A DNA stretch of 64,000 bases, taken from Lewinellaceae bacterium (GTDB lineage Bacteria; Bacteroidota; Bacteroidia; Chitinophagales; Saprospiraceae). The notes beneath the pieces are model-generated. The model worked only from the letters and a program-made list of their open reading frames with translations, had not been told where the DNA came from and searched no databases. Numbering within the stretch: position 1 is the stretch's first letter; every line of letters begins with the position of its first letter. The stretch is taken from contig JADJSY010000012.1 in NCBI GenBank assembly GCA_016711435.1, positions 62,001 through 126,000 on the forward strand, written 5' to 3'. Both the position numbers and the translations under genes were made by a program. Positions 1 through 7,654 of the stretch are shown here, piece after piece.

Positions 1-1330
1 TTGTCAGCATTTTAGTGATGGCCCCCGCCTTGCTGTCTTCCCGAAGCATCCGTTCAATATCGATATCGCGCAGCGTAAAATCGTAGCGATTTTGAACCGT
101 TTCCGTCAATGCATCAAAATATTTCGGCCAGAGTATCTGGAAGCGGTCGCCCTCGCGGACGAGCCTCCACAGCGATTCTTTGCGCATTTGTATTTCTTCC
201 GGGCCTGCATCGCCACTTCGGAAGGTCCAGGGGTCTCTGTTTTTCCAGACCTGGAAAAAACGGGCCTGCGTTTTTTTCATGTGTTCCTGCATCGACGCTT
301 CAGCGTGTTGCTGATATACCGGATCGATGGTGGTATAAATTTTCAGGCCGTCTTTATAAATATCGTATTTGGTGCCGTCCGGGCGGCGGCATTCGGGTTC
401 GTTGAGGATTTTATACAGGTCTTTTTTTAGTTCCGAACAGAGGTATGGCGCTTTGTCGTCGGTAAAATTGACTTTTTTGAAACGGCTCATATCCAGCGGC
501 AGCACTTTCAGGCTGTCAAACTGATTTTCCGTCAGCACTTTGTTGTTGCGCATTTGGGCCAGCACGATCCAGCGGCGGCGGATGGTGCGGTCGGGGAACC
601 GATTGGGGTTGAAATGGGATGGATTTTGCAGCATCCCGATTAGTACCGCAGACTCCTGAATACTCAGCGTTTCGGGCGTTTTACCAAAATAAACTTCTGC
701 GGCGGCGTGAATCCCGTAAGCGTTGTTGATGAAGTTGAACTGGTTGAGGTACATGGCGATGATCTCCTCTTTGGTGTAGGAGCGCTCTAATTTCACTGCC
801 GTGATCCACTCCCGCAATTTCATGTAGATCAGTTTGAAGGTTTTTTCCACCTGGTTAAGGCCCTTGAAATCGCGGTCGGAGTACAACATTTTCGCCAACT
901 GCTGGGTAATGGTGGAGCCACCGCCCGAACTCTGGTCGGCCATTAGCACCGTGCGAAAGACGACGCGCGCAACCGCCCGGGCATCAATACCGCAGTGGTC
1001 GCGAAAACGAACATCTTCCGTGGAGACCAGTGCATTCACCACGTGTGGACTGAGGTCTTCATAATTCACAGGTACGCGGTTTTCGATAAAATAACGGCCC
1101 AATACTTCATTATTGCCGGCCAGTACCTCGCTGGCTACTGCCGATGCGGGGTCTTCCAGTTCGCGGAAAGAAGGAATCGCCGTGAAGTTCATCGCCACAA
1201 AAAGCACGGCCACAGCCATCAGACCTCCTGTGAGTAAACGCCAGGTCCAGCGCACTATTTTTTCGTACAGGGGCATACGTTTCTCCTGCAATGCGGCTTT
1301 GATGGAAATAAGATGCTGTGGTTCTGACAT
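1..1330 (-). CDS. Penicillin-binding protein 1A-type transglycosylase/transpeptidase (3' part missing)
   Basis: Bifunctional class A penicillin-binding protein that polymerises and cross-links peptidoglycan outside the inner membrane. About 443 codons are visible without a stop before the window edge, so only the N-terminal tail, the membrane segment (residues about 31-47), the GT51 glycosyltransferase domain and the beginning of the linker/transpeptidase part are seen. GT51 motifs are clear: STEDVRF with the catalytic glutamate near residue 105, GGGSTITQQLAK at about 136-147 and KEEIIAMYLN near 187. The start is the ATG at 1328-1330, which lies only about 16 bases from the end of the AAAACACT word array of a large palindrome that fills its leader. 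The serine transpeptidase motifs would lie outside the window, so the second activity is inferred from family architecture. Confidence 0.93.
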   Translation of the reverse strand, partial: MSEPQHLISIKAALQEKRMPLYEKIVRWTWRLLTGGLMAVAVLFVAMNFTAIPSFRELEDPASAVASEVLAGNNEVLGRYFIENRVPVNYEDLSPHVVNALVSTEDVRFRDHCGIDARAVARVVFRTVLMADQSSGGGSTITQQLAKMLYSDRDFKGLNQVEKTFKLIYMKLREWITAVKLERSYTKEEIIAMYLNQFNFINNAYGIHAAAEVYFGKTPETLSIQESAVLIGMLQNPSHFNPNRFPDRTIRRRWIVLAQMRNNKVLTENQFDSLKVLPLDMSRFKKVNFTDDKAPYLCSELKKDLYKILNEPECRRPDGTKYDIYKDGLKIYTTIDPVYQQHAEASMQEHMKKTQARFFQVWKNRDPWTFRSGDAGPEEIQMRKESLWRLVREGDRFQILWPKYFDALTETVQNRYDFTLRDIDIERMLREDSKAGAITKMLT

Positions 1331-1336
1331 GCTTTC

Positions 1337-1636
1337 GGTGTTTTTGTGTTTTTGTGTTTTAGTGTTTTAGTGTTTTAGGCGCTTCGGGCTTGGCAACAGC
1401 CCCGACCCCTTTAGGGCAATGTGGTTGACTTAAGCGTAGTGAAGAGGTGTCATCTCCTGACGAAGGAAGGAGGTGACATCTCGAAACGGTTGCTTTCCAG
1501 TAAGTTTCCGCTACGAGATGTCACTTGCTCCTGCGTCGCAAATGACACCTCTCCGCTAAGTCAACGACATTGCCCTTCAGGGGTCGGGGCTGTTGCCAAG
1601 CCCGAAGCGCCCAAAACACTAAAACACCAAAACACG
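1337..1636. repeat. Large intergenic word palindrome A (GTTTTAGT word)
   Basis: A nested inverted repeat of about 300 bp fills most of the 452-bp gap between the DUF1761 stop and the PBP start. The outer arms are runs of GTGTTTTA and its complement. Next comes a perfect 33-bp stem (1378-1410 with 1579-1611). The inner part holds two diverged, inverted copies of an AGGTGTCAT...ATGACACCT element around 1443-1479 and 1516-1552. The inner right copy recurs almost unchanged at 10430-10466. No ORF in it is credible. The remaining gap (1637-1782) is AT-rich and I see nothing definite in it. Confidence 0.9.
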
Positions 1637-1782
1637 CATTTAGCAGGACAAAAGTAATAATGCTTCCGGCTAAAAAATATTATAAGTGGAAAAGAGATAA
1701 AACAGCGGGAGAGTCTGCCTTTTCATGGTGAATAGTTAGTTGATGGTTTATAGTTTACAGGTTAAGACGCTCCCGCTCTTTT

Positions 1783-2283
1783 CTATTGCCATCCGCACAC
1801 AACAGCGCCCATCAACGCCAGGGTAACAATCCAGTAACCTGCGTGAATAGCGATGTAGCGTCCGCTTTTGCGCTCAAAAAGCGCGTTGATGGCAATTAAC
1901 GGCAAGGCAAAAAAGATACCACTGATGGTTCCATGTAAGGCGCCGTGTTTAAAGCTGCGGAAGTTTTGGCCATACTTGCCCATCGTATCAGCCAGCCATT
2001 TACCAGTGTCAGAATTCGGATCGGCAAAACTGGGATCGTTCATCAGCAACGAATAAATATGGGTCTGGTGGATAACCACCGAAATGAGCATTATTGCCAG
2101 GAGAAAACTAAAAAAGAAGGTAAGCCCTAAAATGAGCGCCATATTGCCTTTTTTGAGGTTCTCCTCCGTCAGTCCGGAGGCTTTCATCCAGGCATTGGCA
2201 AATAACATGGGGCTGTACCAAAGAGCGCCTACGGCCATTGGAATGACAGCCGCCACGAGGATAGCTAACCAATTGATGTGCAT
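1783..2283 (-). CDS. DUF1761 family membrane protein
   Basis: A 166-residue integral membrane protein matching the DUF1761 family by its N-terminal segment beginning MHINWLAILVAAVIPMAVG followed by LWYSPMLFANAWM. Four hydrophobic segments are visible (about residues 5-25, 50-72, 110-133 and 143-163). The family has no established biochemical role. It is transcribed towards the PBP gene and separated from it by the large palindrome A, so it is probably not cotranscribed in a simple way. It is divergent from the TetR gene at 2630, and their shared 346-bp gap contains another palindrome. Family membership is fairly sure; function is unknown. Confidence 0.8.
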   Translation of the reverse strand: MHINWLAILVAAVIPMAVGALWYSPMLFANAWMKASGLTEENLKKGNMALILGLTFFFSFLLAIMLISVVIHQTHIYSLLMNDPSFADPNSDTGKWLADTMGKYGQNFRSFKHGALHGTISGIFFALPLIAINALFERKSGRYIAIHAGYWIVTLALMGAVVCGWQ

Positions 2284-2395
2284 AATAGAAAAGTTTTAGG
2301 TTAAGTAAGTGTTGAATTCAAGGTTCAAATGTAACACTTTTTGTTTTTTTAAATTTTTTTGTATCAACTTTTCTACAAAAATGTTGTTTGCAACG

Positions 2396-2529
2396 CTTGT
2401 GTTTGGACCTCATGTCTCCACAGTTAGGGGGTGATTCGCCTTTAGTATTTGTGATTATTTGACCAAAATACCAACAATACTAAAGGCGAAGCACCCCCAA
2501 ACACAAAACACCACACACCAAACACAAAG
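2396..2529. repeat. Intergenic palindrome B between divergent genes
   Basis: A 23-bp stem with one mismatch pairs 2427-2449 with 2476-2498 around a 26-base loop. Flanking arms carry GTGTTTGG on the left and CCAAACACA-type words on the right. It sits between the divergent DUF1761 and TetR starts, upstream of the TetR promoter, so it does not act as an ordinary terminator for either gene. The stem half-site (gcgaagcacc) resembles the one in palindrome F near 11127. Confidence 0.8.
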
Positions 2530-2559
2530 ATAAGTTTACATAAAAATAACAATCACCTA

Positions 2560-2591
2560 TTGCTTTGTCCTCAAAAACAGGTATACCTTTG
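2560..2591 (+). promoter_or_regulatory. Bacteroidota-type promoter of the TetR gene
   Basis: A -7 element TACCTTTG lies at 2584-2591 with a TTG at 2560-2562, 21 bases upstream, fitting the TTTG/TAnnTTTG promoter form of this phylum. It is 38 bases upstream of the GTG start. The operator-like site at 2596-2617 lies just downstream of the -7 element, where a bound repressor would block initiation. Confidence 0.6.
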
Positions 2592-2595
2592 CCGG

Positions 2596-2617
2596 TCTTA
2601 ATTAAATAGTTAAACCA
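2596..2617. promoter_or_regulatory. Candidate TetR operator, copy 1
   Basis: The 20-mer TTAATTAAATAGTTAAACCA is an imperfect palindrome located between the -7 element and the start of the TetR gene. A near copy (18 of 20 bases) occurs at 3407-3426, just downstream of the same gene. Two related semi-palindromic sites flanking a TetR gene suggest autoregulation, but binding is inferred. Confidence 0.45.
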
Positions 2618-2629
2618 GGTAATTAATAC

Positions 2630-3241
2630 GTGTCAGCAATAGCAGTAAGTACGGAAGAAACCATTCTCGAAGCAGCGCGGAAAGTGTTTATGCAAAAAGG
2701 GTTTGCGGCGGCGAGGATGTGTGAGATAGCCAAGATAGCAGGGATCAACCAGGCATTGCTCCATTATTATTTCAGGAGTAAGGATCGCTTGTTTGAGGTC
2801 ATTTTTGCGCAACAGTCGCAGAATTTTTACGCGAACATCATCTCCATTCTGCATTCCGATGTGCCTTTTTTTGAAAAACTACGGATGATGATTGCGAAGG
2901 AGATTGAAAAAATCAGTTCTGCGCCTTATTTACCGATGTTCATCCTGAATGAGATGCACAGCAACCCGGAAAGGATGCAATGTAATGGATCAGTGGATCG
3001 GAACACCCACTTTTTCAAAACATTCAGCGAGCTCGTGGAGAAAGAATACGAGGCAGGAAGAATTAGAAAAGTGTGCCCCCAACAACTGTTTTTATCCATC
3101 ATGGGCATTACTATGTTTCCATTTCTGGCCCAACCCATGATAAAAATGGCTTTAGAGATTGATGGTAAGTCTTTTGAACAATTAATGCAGGAAAGAGCTG
3201 AACATGCCAGTGAATTGATCATCCGATCCCTGCAAGTTTAG
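2630..3241 (+). CDS. TetR/AcrR family transcriptional regulator
   Basis: A 203-residue one-component repressor. The N-terminal helix-turn-helix is typical of TetR: an ILEAARKVFMQKGF stretch, then MCEIAKIAGINQALLHYYF as the recognition part and SKDRLFEVIF. The C-terminal two thirds form the variable ligand-binding helical domain, so the ligand cannot be read from sequence. The GTG at 2630 is the natural start because it directly precedes SAIAVSTEET and follows the promoter and operator-like palindrome. The next gene on the same strand, spt, begins 707 bases further on. A second operator-like site between them makes the sphingolipid operon a possible target, but this is only inference. Confidence 0.92.
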   Translation: MSAIAVSTEETILEAARKVFMQKGFAAARMCEIAKIAGINQALLHYYFRSKDRLFEVIFAQQSQNFYANIISILHSDVPFFEKLRMMIAKEIEKISSAPYLPMFILNEMHSNPERMQCNGSVDRNTHFFKTFSELVEKEYEAGRIRKVCPQQLFLSIMGITMFPFLAQPMIKMALEIDGKSFEQLMQERAEHASELIIRSLQV

Positions 3242-3260
3242 GCAAAAGGCCCAAAACAAA

Positions 3261-3305
3261 TGTAAATCAATGAGTTACAGAAGATTTATTTGTACGCCTG
3301 CTTAA
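3261..3305 (+). repeat. Dispersed repeat, copy near 3.3 kb
   Basis: The stretch beginning tgtaaatcaatgagttac and ending gcctgcttaa matches 19917-19973, where an extra 12 bases are present in the middle. Its right part (TTTTGCAC..CTTACTTAA) also matches the far end of the ATAAC-word leader repeat at 37438-37531, so the two belong to one modular family. Confidence 0.65.
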
Positions 3306-3404
3306 TCTTGTCCGACACGTCCAAACAGCGCGTTCCTTCATTTATAGCGCCATAACGAGTGAGCCCTCCTGGATAGACCCGTCATGGCTTTTTTTAAAAA
3401 AACA

Positions 3405-3424
3405 GTTTAACTAAATAATTAAAC
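3405..3424. promoter_or_regulatory. Candidate TetR operator, copy 2
   Basis: GTTTAACTAAATAATTAAAC is an imperfect 20-bp palindrome and closely matches the site at 2596-2617 beside the TetR promoter. It lies between the TetR gene and the sphingolipid operon, 525 bases before spt. Confidence 0.4.
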
Positions 3425-3720
3425 CAAAATACTAATCCGGTTGTTCGATCTCAAAAGGTTTCGCAACACGGGTCATCCGGTAAAATCTTCCACTCATCCC
3501 ATGGAAATAACCGGTCATCAGAAAGATGTTTAAACGAAGCCTTGTAACCCTTTACTTGCAGGGAAAAGAAGAGAGAAGCGAGAGGTGAGAAGTGAGAAGT
3601 GGGAGCGTAAAACCCGGGCTTTACAACCAATTCTGATATTATCTCGTATAACTAATCGAGGCCAATTACGGCGAGTTTGCACAAACGGAAGAAATATCAA
3701 AAACGGAGGATAATAACTAG

Positions 3721-3863
3721 GTAAGTAAGAGTGCAAATTAGTTTTGGCTAAATTCTTTACGAATGCTTGATTATCAACCCTGATAACCAATAACTAATAA
3801 CGGATAACTACTTGCAAATGCTTGATTATCAACACTGATAACGGATAACTAATAACAGATAAC
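3721..3863 (+). repeat. ATAAC-word leader repeat in front of spt
   Basis: One full copy (3721-3811) runs from GTAAGTAAGAGTGCAAATTAG through AATGCTTGATTATCAAC to a run of ATAAC-type words. A second tail copy follows directly (3812-3863). The same module lies in front of the M43 protease gene (23511-23563) and, inverted, in front of the quinone oxidoreductase gene (37438-37531), always with the ATAAC words nearest the coding sequence. Confidence 0.8.
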
Positions 3864-3948
3864 ATCTTAATTATTTAATCGCATTAACCGATTTTATCCC
3901 CATGTATTTATCACAAAGCAAATCTCTTTTTACGCAAAATTAAGCGGT

Positions 3949-5154
3949 ATGAACAAAAGTCTTTTACAAAAAATTCGGGCATATCAGACCCCTGACGATT
4001 TAAAACGAGCCAACTTATACCCATATTTTCGCACGATCGAGTCAGAACAGGATACCGAAGTAATGATTGGCGGCAAACCGGTATTGATGTTCGGTTCCAA
4101 CAGTTATCTCGGCCTCACCAACCACCCCAAATTAAAAGAGGCTGCCAACCGGGCTGTCCAACAATACGGAACCGGATGTGCAGGATCGCGTTTTCTCAAC
4201 GGCACGCTGAAAATCCACATCGAACTGGAGGAATCATTAGCCGATTACCTGAACAAGGAATCCGTATTGCTGTACAGCACCGGTTTCCAGGCCAACCTGG
4301 GCGCCATCGCTCCTTTGGCCGGTCGAAACGACTATATTTTTATTGATGAACTGGTACATGCTTCCATCATCGACGGCACCCGCCTGTCTTTTGGCAAAGT
4401 GGTAAAATACCGCCACAACGACATGCAATCGCTCGAACAGCAATTGCGCAGGGTGGAAGGTGACGGCTCGAAACTGATTGTTATGGACGGCATTTTCAGC
4501 ATGGAAGGCGACATAGCCAACCTGCCTGGCATCATCAAACTCGCCGAAGAATACGACGCGACCGTTATGGTAGATGACGCGCATGCCGTCGGCGTGATCG
4601 GGCGGCAGGGCCGCGGCACCGGCGACCACTTCGGGTTGCACCATAAAGTGGATATGATTGTAGGTACTTTTTCCAAGTCGCTGGCATCGCTGGGCGGCTT
4701 CGTCGCTGCCGACCGCGACATGATTAACTACCTGAAACACAATTCTCGCGCGCTTATTTTCAGCGCCAGTATGACGCCTGCCGCCGCCGCCAGCGCACTG
4801 GCTGCTATCGAAATTATCAGACAGGAACCGGAACGAATCGAAAAACTCTGGCAAAACACCCATTATGCGATGGCCCAACTGCGAACAGCCGGATTTGAAA
4901 TCGGAAAAACGGAATCGCCTATTCTCCCGATTTACATCCGCGACGATATGAAGACTTTCAGGTTTGCCAAAATGATGGCCGACGACGGCGTTTTTGTCAA
5001 TCCGGTAGTGTCGCCCGCCGTACGCAGCACTGATTCGCTCATTCGTTTCTCGCTCATGGCAACGCATTCTTTTGAACAAATCGACCGTGCTGTGGAAATC
5101 ATGTGGCGCAATGCGCAAATCCTGGAATTGCACGAACCGGTTTTGTATAATTAG
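3949..5154 (+). CDS. spt: Serine palmitoyltransferase
   Basis: PLP enzyme of the alpha-oxoamine synthase family that condenses L-serine with a long-chain acyl-CoA to 3-ketosphinganine, the first step of sphingolipid synthesis. The 401-residue protein has the full fold: YFRTIESEQDTEV near residue 26 and FGSNSYLGL at 48-56, both characteristic of Bacteroidota SPT, His137 in ELVHASIIDG, VDDAHAVG at 208-215 with Asp209 and His212, and the PLP lysine Lys243 in GTFSKSLASLGGF. The glycine-acetyl transferase Kbl and BioF share this fold, but the SPT-like motifs and the following acyltransferase and reductase genes favour SPT. Start ATG at 3949. The next gene begins after the 148-bp palindrome C. Confidence 0.92.
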   Translation: MNKSLLQKIRAYQTPDDLKRANLYPYFRTIESEQDTEVMIGGKPVLMFGSNSYLGLTNHPKLKEAANRAVQQYGTGCAGSRFLNGTLKIHIELEESLADYLNKESVLLYSTGFQANLGAIAPLAGRNDYIFIDELVHASIIDGTRLSFGKVVKYRHNDMQSLEQQLRRVEGDGSKLIVMDGIFSMEGDIANLPGIIKLAEEYDATVMVDDAHAVGVIGRQGRGTGDHFGLHHKVDMIVGTFSKSLASLGGFVAADRDMINYLKHNSRALIFSASMTPAAAASALAAIEIIRQEPERIEKLWQNTHYAMAQLRTAGFEIGKTESPILPIYIRDDMKTFRFAKMMADDGVFVNPVVSPAVRSTDSLIRFSLMATHSFEQIDRAVEIMWRNAQILELHEPVLYN

Positions 5155-5297
5155 AGGTTTATAAGTTTATGGTTTATGGGTTTATGTTCATCCGCTCGAA
5201 AAAAGTAAAACTGCTTCATTTCCGAGCGGATGAACATAAACCTATAAACCCTCAACTTATAAACCCTCAACCATAAACCCATCAACATCTCAACATA
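5155..5297. repeat. Word palindrome C (GTTTATGG word) between spt and the acyltransferase gene
   Basis: The left arm of GTTTATGG/GTTTATAA words starts directly after the spt stop codon. A perfect 19-bp stem pairs 5180-5198 with 5223-5241 around a 24-base A-rich loop. The right arm (ATAAACC and CTCAAC words, G-poor) ends a few bases before the ATG at 5303. It occupies the entire gap of two genes that should act in one pathway. Confidence 0.9.
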
Positions 5298-5302
5298 GAA
5301 AA

Positions 5303-6469
5303 ATGAACAATCCTGTTCCTGCCACAACAGCCCCAGCCAATACCGGGCTACGTATAGAACAAGTGAACGGTCGACGCGCACTTGCGCAGTTTATCGACTT
5401 TCCACATGATCTGTACGCCGGCGACCCCAATTATGTACCGGAGCTGTTTATGGCACAGGAGGCGCTGCTAAACCCGAAAAAAAGCCCGTTTTTTCTGCAT
5501 TCAGAGGCCGCGTATTTTTTGGCACGTTCATCAGAAGGAAAAATCCTGGGGCGTATTGCTGCCATTCGCAACAATAATTACACAGCGTTTACGGGCGACC
5601 AGGCTGGTTTTTTCGGCTTTTTTGATGTGGCAGACGATTATGAAGCGGCTCGACTGCTGCTGGATACCGCTTCCGACTGGTTGCGCCAACAGGGTTTCCA
5701 CCGCGTAATCGGCCCCGCCAATTTTTCCACCAATGAAACCTGCGGGGTGCTGATTGAAAATTTCGAGGAACCGCCTTATATAATGACGACTTACAACTAC
5801 CCGTATTACGCAGACTTCCTGGAGCGATACGGCTTTGTCAAACATGTCGATTTGCTCAGTTACGATATTCCGCCCGAATATCTGACGCCCGAAATGGAGG
5901 ACATTGCCGCCAGGCTGGAGGCCCGGCTGGTGCGGCACGGTATTACCATCCGCAACATCGATATGAAACATTTCGACCGGGAAGTTGAAAGTTTTTTACC
6001 CATTTACAATGCTTCCTGGGATAAAAACATGGGTTTTGTACCCATGACGGAAGCGGAAGTGCGGCAGATGGGCAAAGACCTGAAAATGGCCATCGACCCC
6101 GACTTTGTTTATTTTGCTGAAAAAGACGGACAACCCATCGGTATTGGCATTGTAATACCCAATCTGAATGAAATTTTTATCAAAATCCCACGCGGACGGC
6201 TGTTTCCGACGGGATTGTTTCGTTTTTTGTTTGGGCGAAAATCAATTAAAAGTGTACGGGTGATTGCACTGGGCATCCTGCCGGAATACCGCCGTTCCGG
6301 GCTGGATATGTGTATGTATGTCCGCAGTTTTCAGGTAGCGAGGCGCAAGGGCATCCAACGCAGTGAAGCATCCTGGATATTGGAAAACAACGACCTGATG
6401 AACCGGGCCTTGGTGCAGATTGGGGGCAAAGTATTTCGAAAACATAGAATGTACGAAAAACCGATCTGA
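5303..6469 (+). CDS. GNAT-like acyltransferase, candidate bacterial ceramide synthase
   Basis: A 388-residue protein of the YghO-like GNAT group. The C-terminal half shows a GNAT core (VYFAEKDGQPIGIGIVIPN around residue 270-290, then VIALGILPEYRRSGLDM with the R-R-x-G acyl-CoA loop, and a final ENNDLMNRALVQIGGK segment). The N-terminal half (PHDLYAGDPNYVPEL, later HRVIGPANFSTNETCGVL) is also conserved in this group. Known: in Caulobacter a GNAT-like protein, bCerS, N-acylates the sphingoid base and works with Spt and a reductase. Inference: lying between spt and an NAD-dependent reductase, this gene fills the bCerS role. The next gene begins 3 bases after its stop, so the two are surely cotranscribed. 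Confidence 0.72.
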   Translation: MNNPVPATTAPANTGLRIEQVNGRRALAQFIDFPHDLYAGDPNYVPELFMAQEALLNPKKSPFFLHSEAAYFLARSSEGKILGRIAAIRNNNYTAFTGDQAGFFGFFDVADDYEAARLLLDTASDWLRQQGFHRVIGPANFSTNETCGVLIENFEEPPYIMTTYNYPYYADFLERYGFVKHVDLLSYDIPPEYLTPEMEDIAARLEARLVRHGITIRNIDMKHFDREVESFLPIYNASWDKNMGFVPMTEAEVRQMGKDLKMAIDPDFVYFAEKDGQPIGIGIVIPNLNEIFIKIPRGRLFPTGLFRFLFGRKSIKSVRVIALGILPEYRRSGLDMCMYVRSFQVARRKGIQRSEASWILENNDLMNRALVQIGGKVFRKHRMYEKPI

Positions 6470-6472
6470 ACA

Positions 6473-7470
6473 ATGCCCCGTATTCTGATTACCGGCGCCA
6501 GTGGATTCATTGGCGGTTATCTCGTATCCACTGCGCTGGAGCGAGGTTATGATGTAACGGCTGCCGTTCGTGCAGGTAGCGACCGGTCGCGCCTGAGCGA
6601 TCCGCGCATACGTTTGCTAGAATTGCCGCTTGGCAATGAAGCGGCCATGGCGCAGATATTCGCTGAAACAGGGCGCTTTGACCGGGTTATTCATAATGCA
6701 GGCGTCACAAAAGCGCTCAGTAAAGAAGCATATCTCGAAGGAAATGTAGCCAATACGCGGCGTCTGGTGCATGCTTTACAACATGCCGGTAACATTCCCG
6801 ATCAATTTTTGTTTGTCAGCAGCCTCGCTGCCCTCGGAGCGGCTCCGGTGGACAGCGCTATGATACACGAAGGACAAATGCCCAATCCTTTGACATTTTA
6901 CGGTGAAAGTAAATTTGAAGCCGAGCGCTTTTTAGCCTCGCTCGACGATACTTTTCCCTGGGTGGCGGTGCAACCCACCGCCGTGTACGGCCCCTGGGAA
7001 CGCGACATCCTGACTTTTATCAAATTGGCACATAAAGGCCTGGAAATGAGCATCGGACGCAAACCCCAACGCTTGAGTTTTATACACGCCGAAGATGTTG
7101 CGGGCGCTGTTTTCAGGATACTGGAAACTCCGGAAATCGCACGCCGAAAACTCATCCTTTCCGACGGAAATGCTTACGAAACGGAAGACCTCGGCGCCGC
7201 CGTTCGGCAGGCATTGGGCAAAAAAACACCTTGAAAATACGATTACCGCTCGAATTGATACGCCCGATTGCCGCAGTAACGGAAACGATCGGCAGGTGGC
7301 AAAACAAAGCGGTCCCCTTAAACCGGAATAAAATTGCCGAACTGGCAGCCGAAAACTGGCATTGCGACGCCGGTCCACTCCTTGAAACGGTGCAATACCA
7401 ACCCAAATTCGACTTGTACAAAGGCATGGTTAACACCGTGCAATGGTATAGGCATAAAGGGTGGCTGTGA
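6473..7470 (+). CDS. NAD-dependent epimerase/dehydratase, candidate ceramide reductase (one frame break)
   Basis: Short-chain/extended reductase fold protein: Rossmann motif GASGFIGGYL at residues 8-17, VSSLAALGAAP, and the catalytic YGESK tyrosine/lysine pair near 145. The frame stops after 253 codons at an A7 run (7220-7226). Adding one A restores reading into a further 79 codons, giving about 332 residues, the normal family length, so this is a homopolymer indel. Known: CerR of Caulobacter, from the same family, reduces the 3-keto group in ceramide synthesis. Inference: the position after spt and the GNAT gene supports that role here. The general family is certain; the substrate is not. 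Confidence 0.75.
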
Positions 7471-7608
7471 GAGGGTTGATGGGTTGAATTGTTGAGGGTT
7501 GAGGTGGTAGCCTTTGGCTTTAGTAAACAGTTCAAACAAAGAGTTACCACCCTCAACAATCTCAACCCTCAACCCCTCAACAATCTCAACCCTCAACAAA
7601 CCACCAAC
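7471..7608. repeat. Word palindrome D (GGGTTGA word)
   Basis: The left arm of GGGTTGA/GTTGAGG words follows the reductase stop directly and the right arm is CTCAAC words. A 12-bp perfect stem pairs 7488-7499 with 7549-7560. The centre (7503-7550) has the GGTGGTAgC...GTTACCACC core also seen in palindromes G and P. The right arm ends about 47 bases before the likely start of the DUF5686 gene. Confidence 0.88.
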
Positions 7609-7654
7609 CCATTTCTATCTTCCCCAAAGACCATTGAACTTCAATCCTTTTGCA

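Larger units (their letters stand above)
3242..3948. other. 707-bp non-coding region with operator-like site and repeats
   Basis: No credible gene is present. The region holds a dispersed repeat (3261-3305), an operator-like palindrome (3405-3424) next to a T7A7 self-complementary run, an isolated half of a GAGAAGT word array (about 3567-3603), and a full plus a partial copy of the ATAAC-word leader repeat (3721-3863) in front of spt. A further TTAATTATTTAATCGCATTAA palindromic stretch lies at 3867-3887, about 60 bases before the spt start. Confidence 0.7.

Noticed and set aside
7220..7234. Programmed frameshift in the reductase gene
   Set aside because: The break is at a plain A7 run with no visible slippery heptamer-plus-structure arrangement and the extension is required for normal length, so a homopolymer error is the simpler reading.
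7514..7654. Upstream start for the DUF5686 protein
   Set aside because: The 47 extra codons read the CTCAAC word arm of palindrome D. A normal signal peptide begins at the ATG at 7655.
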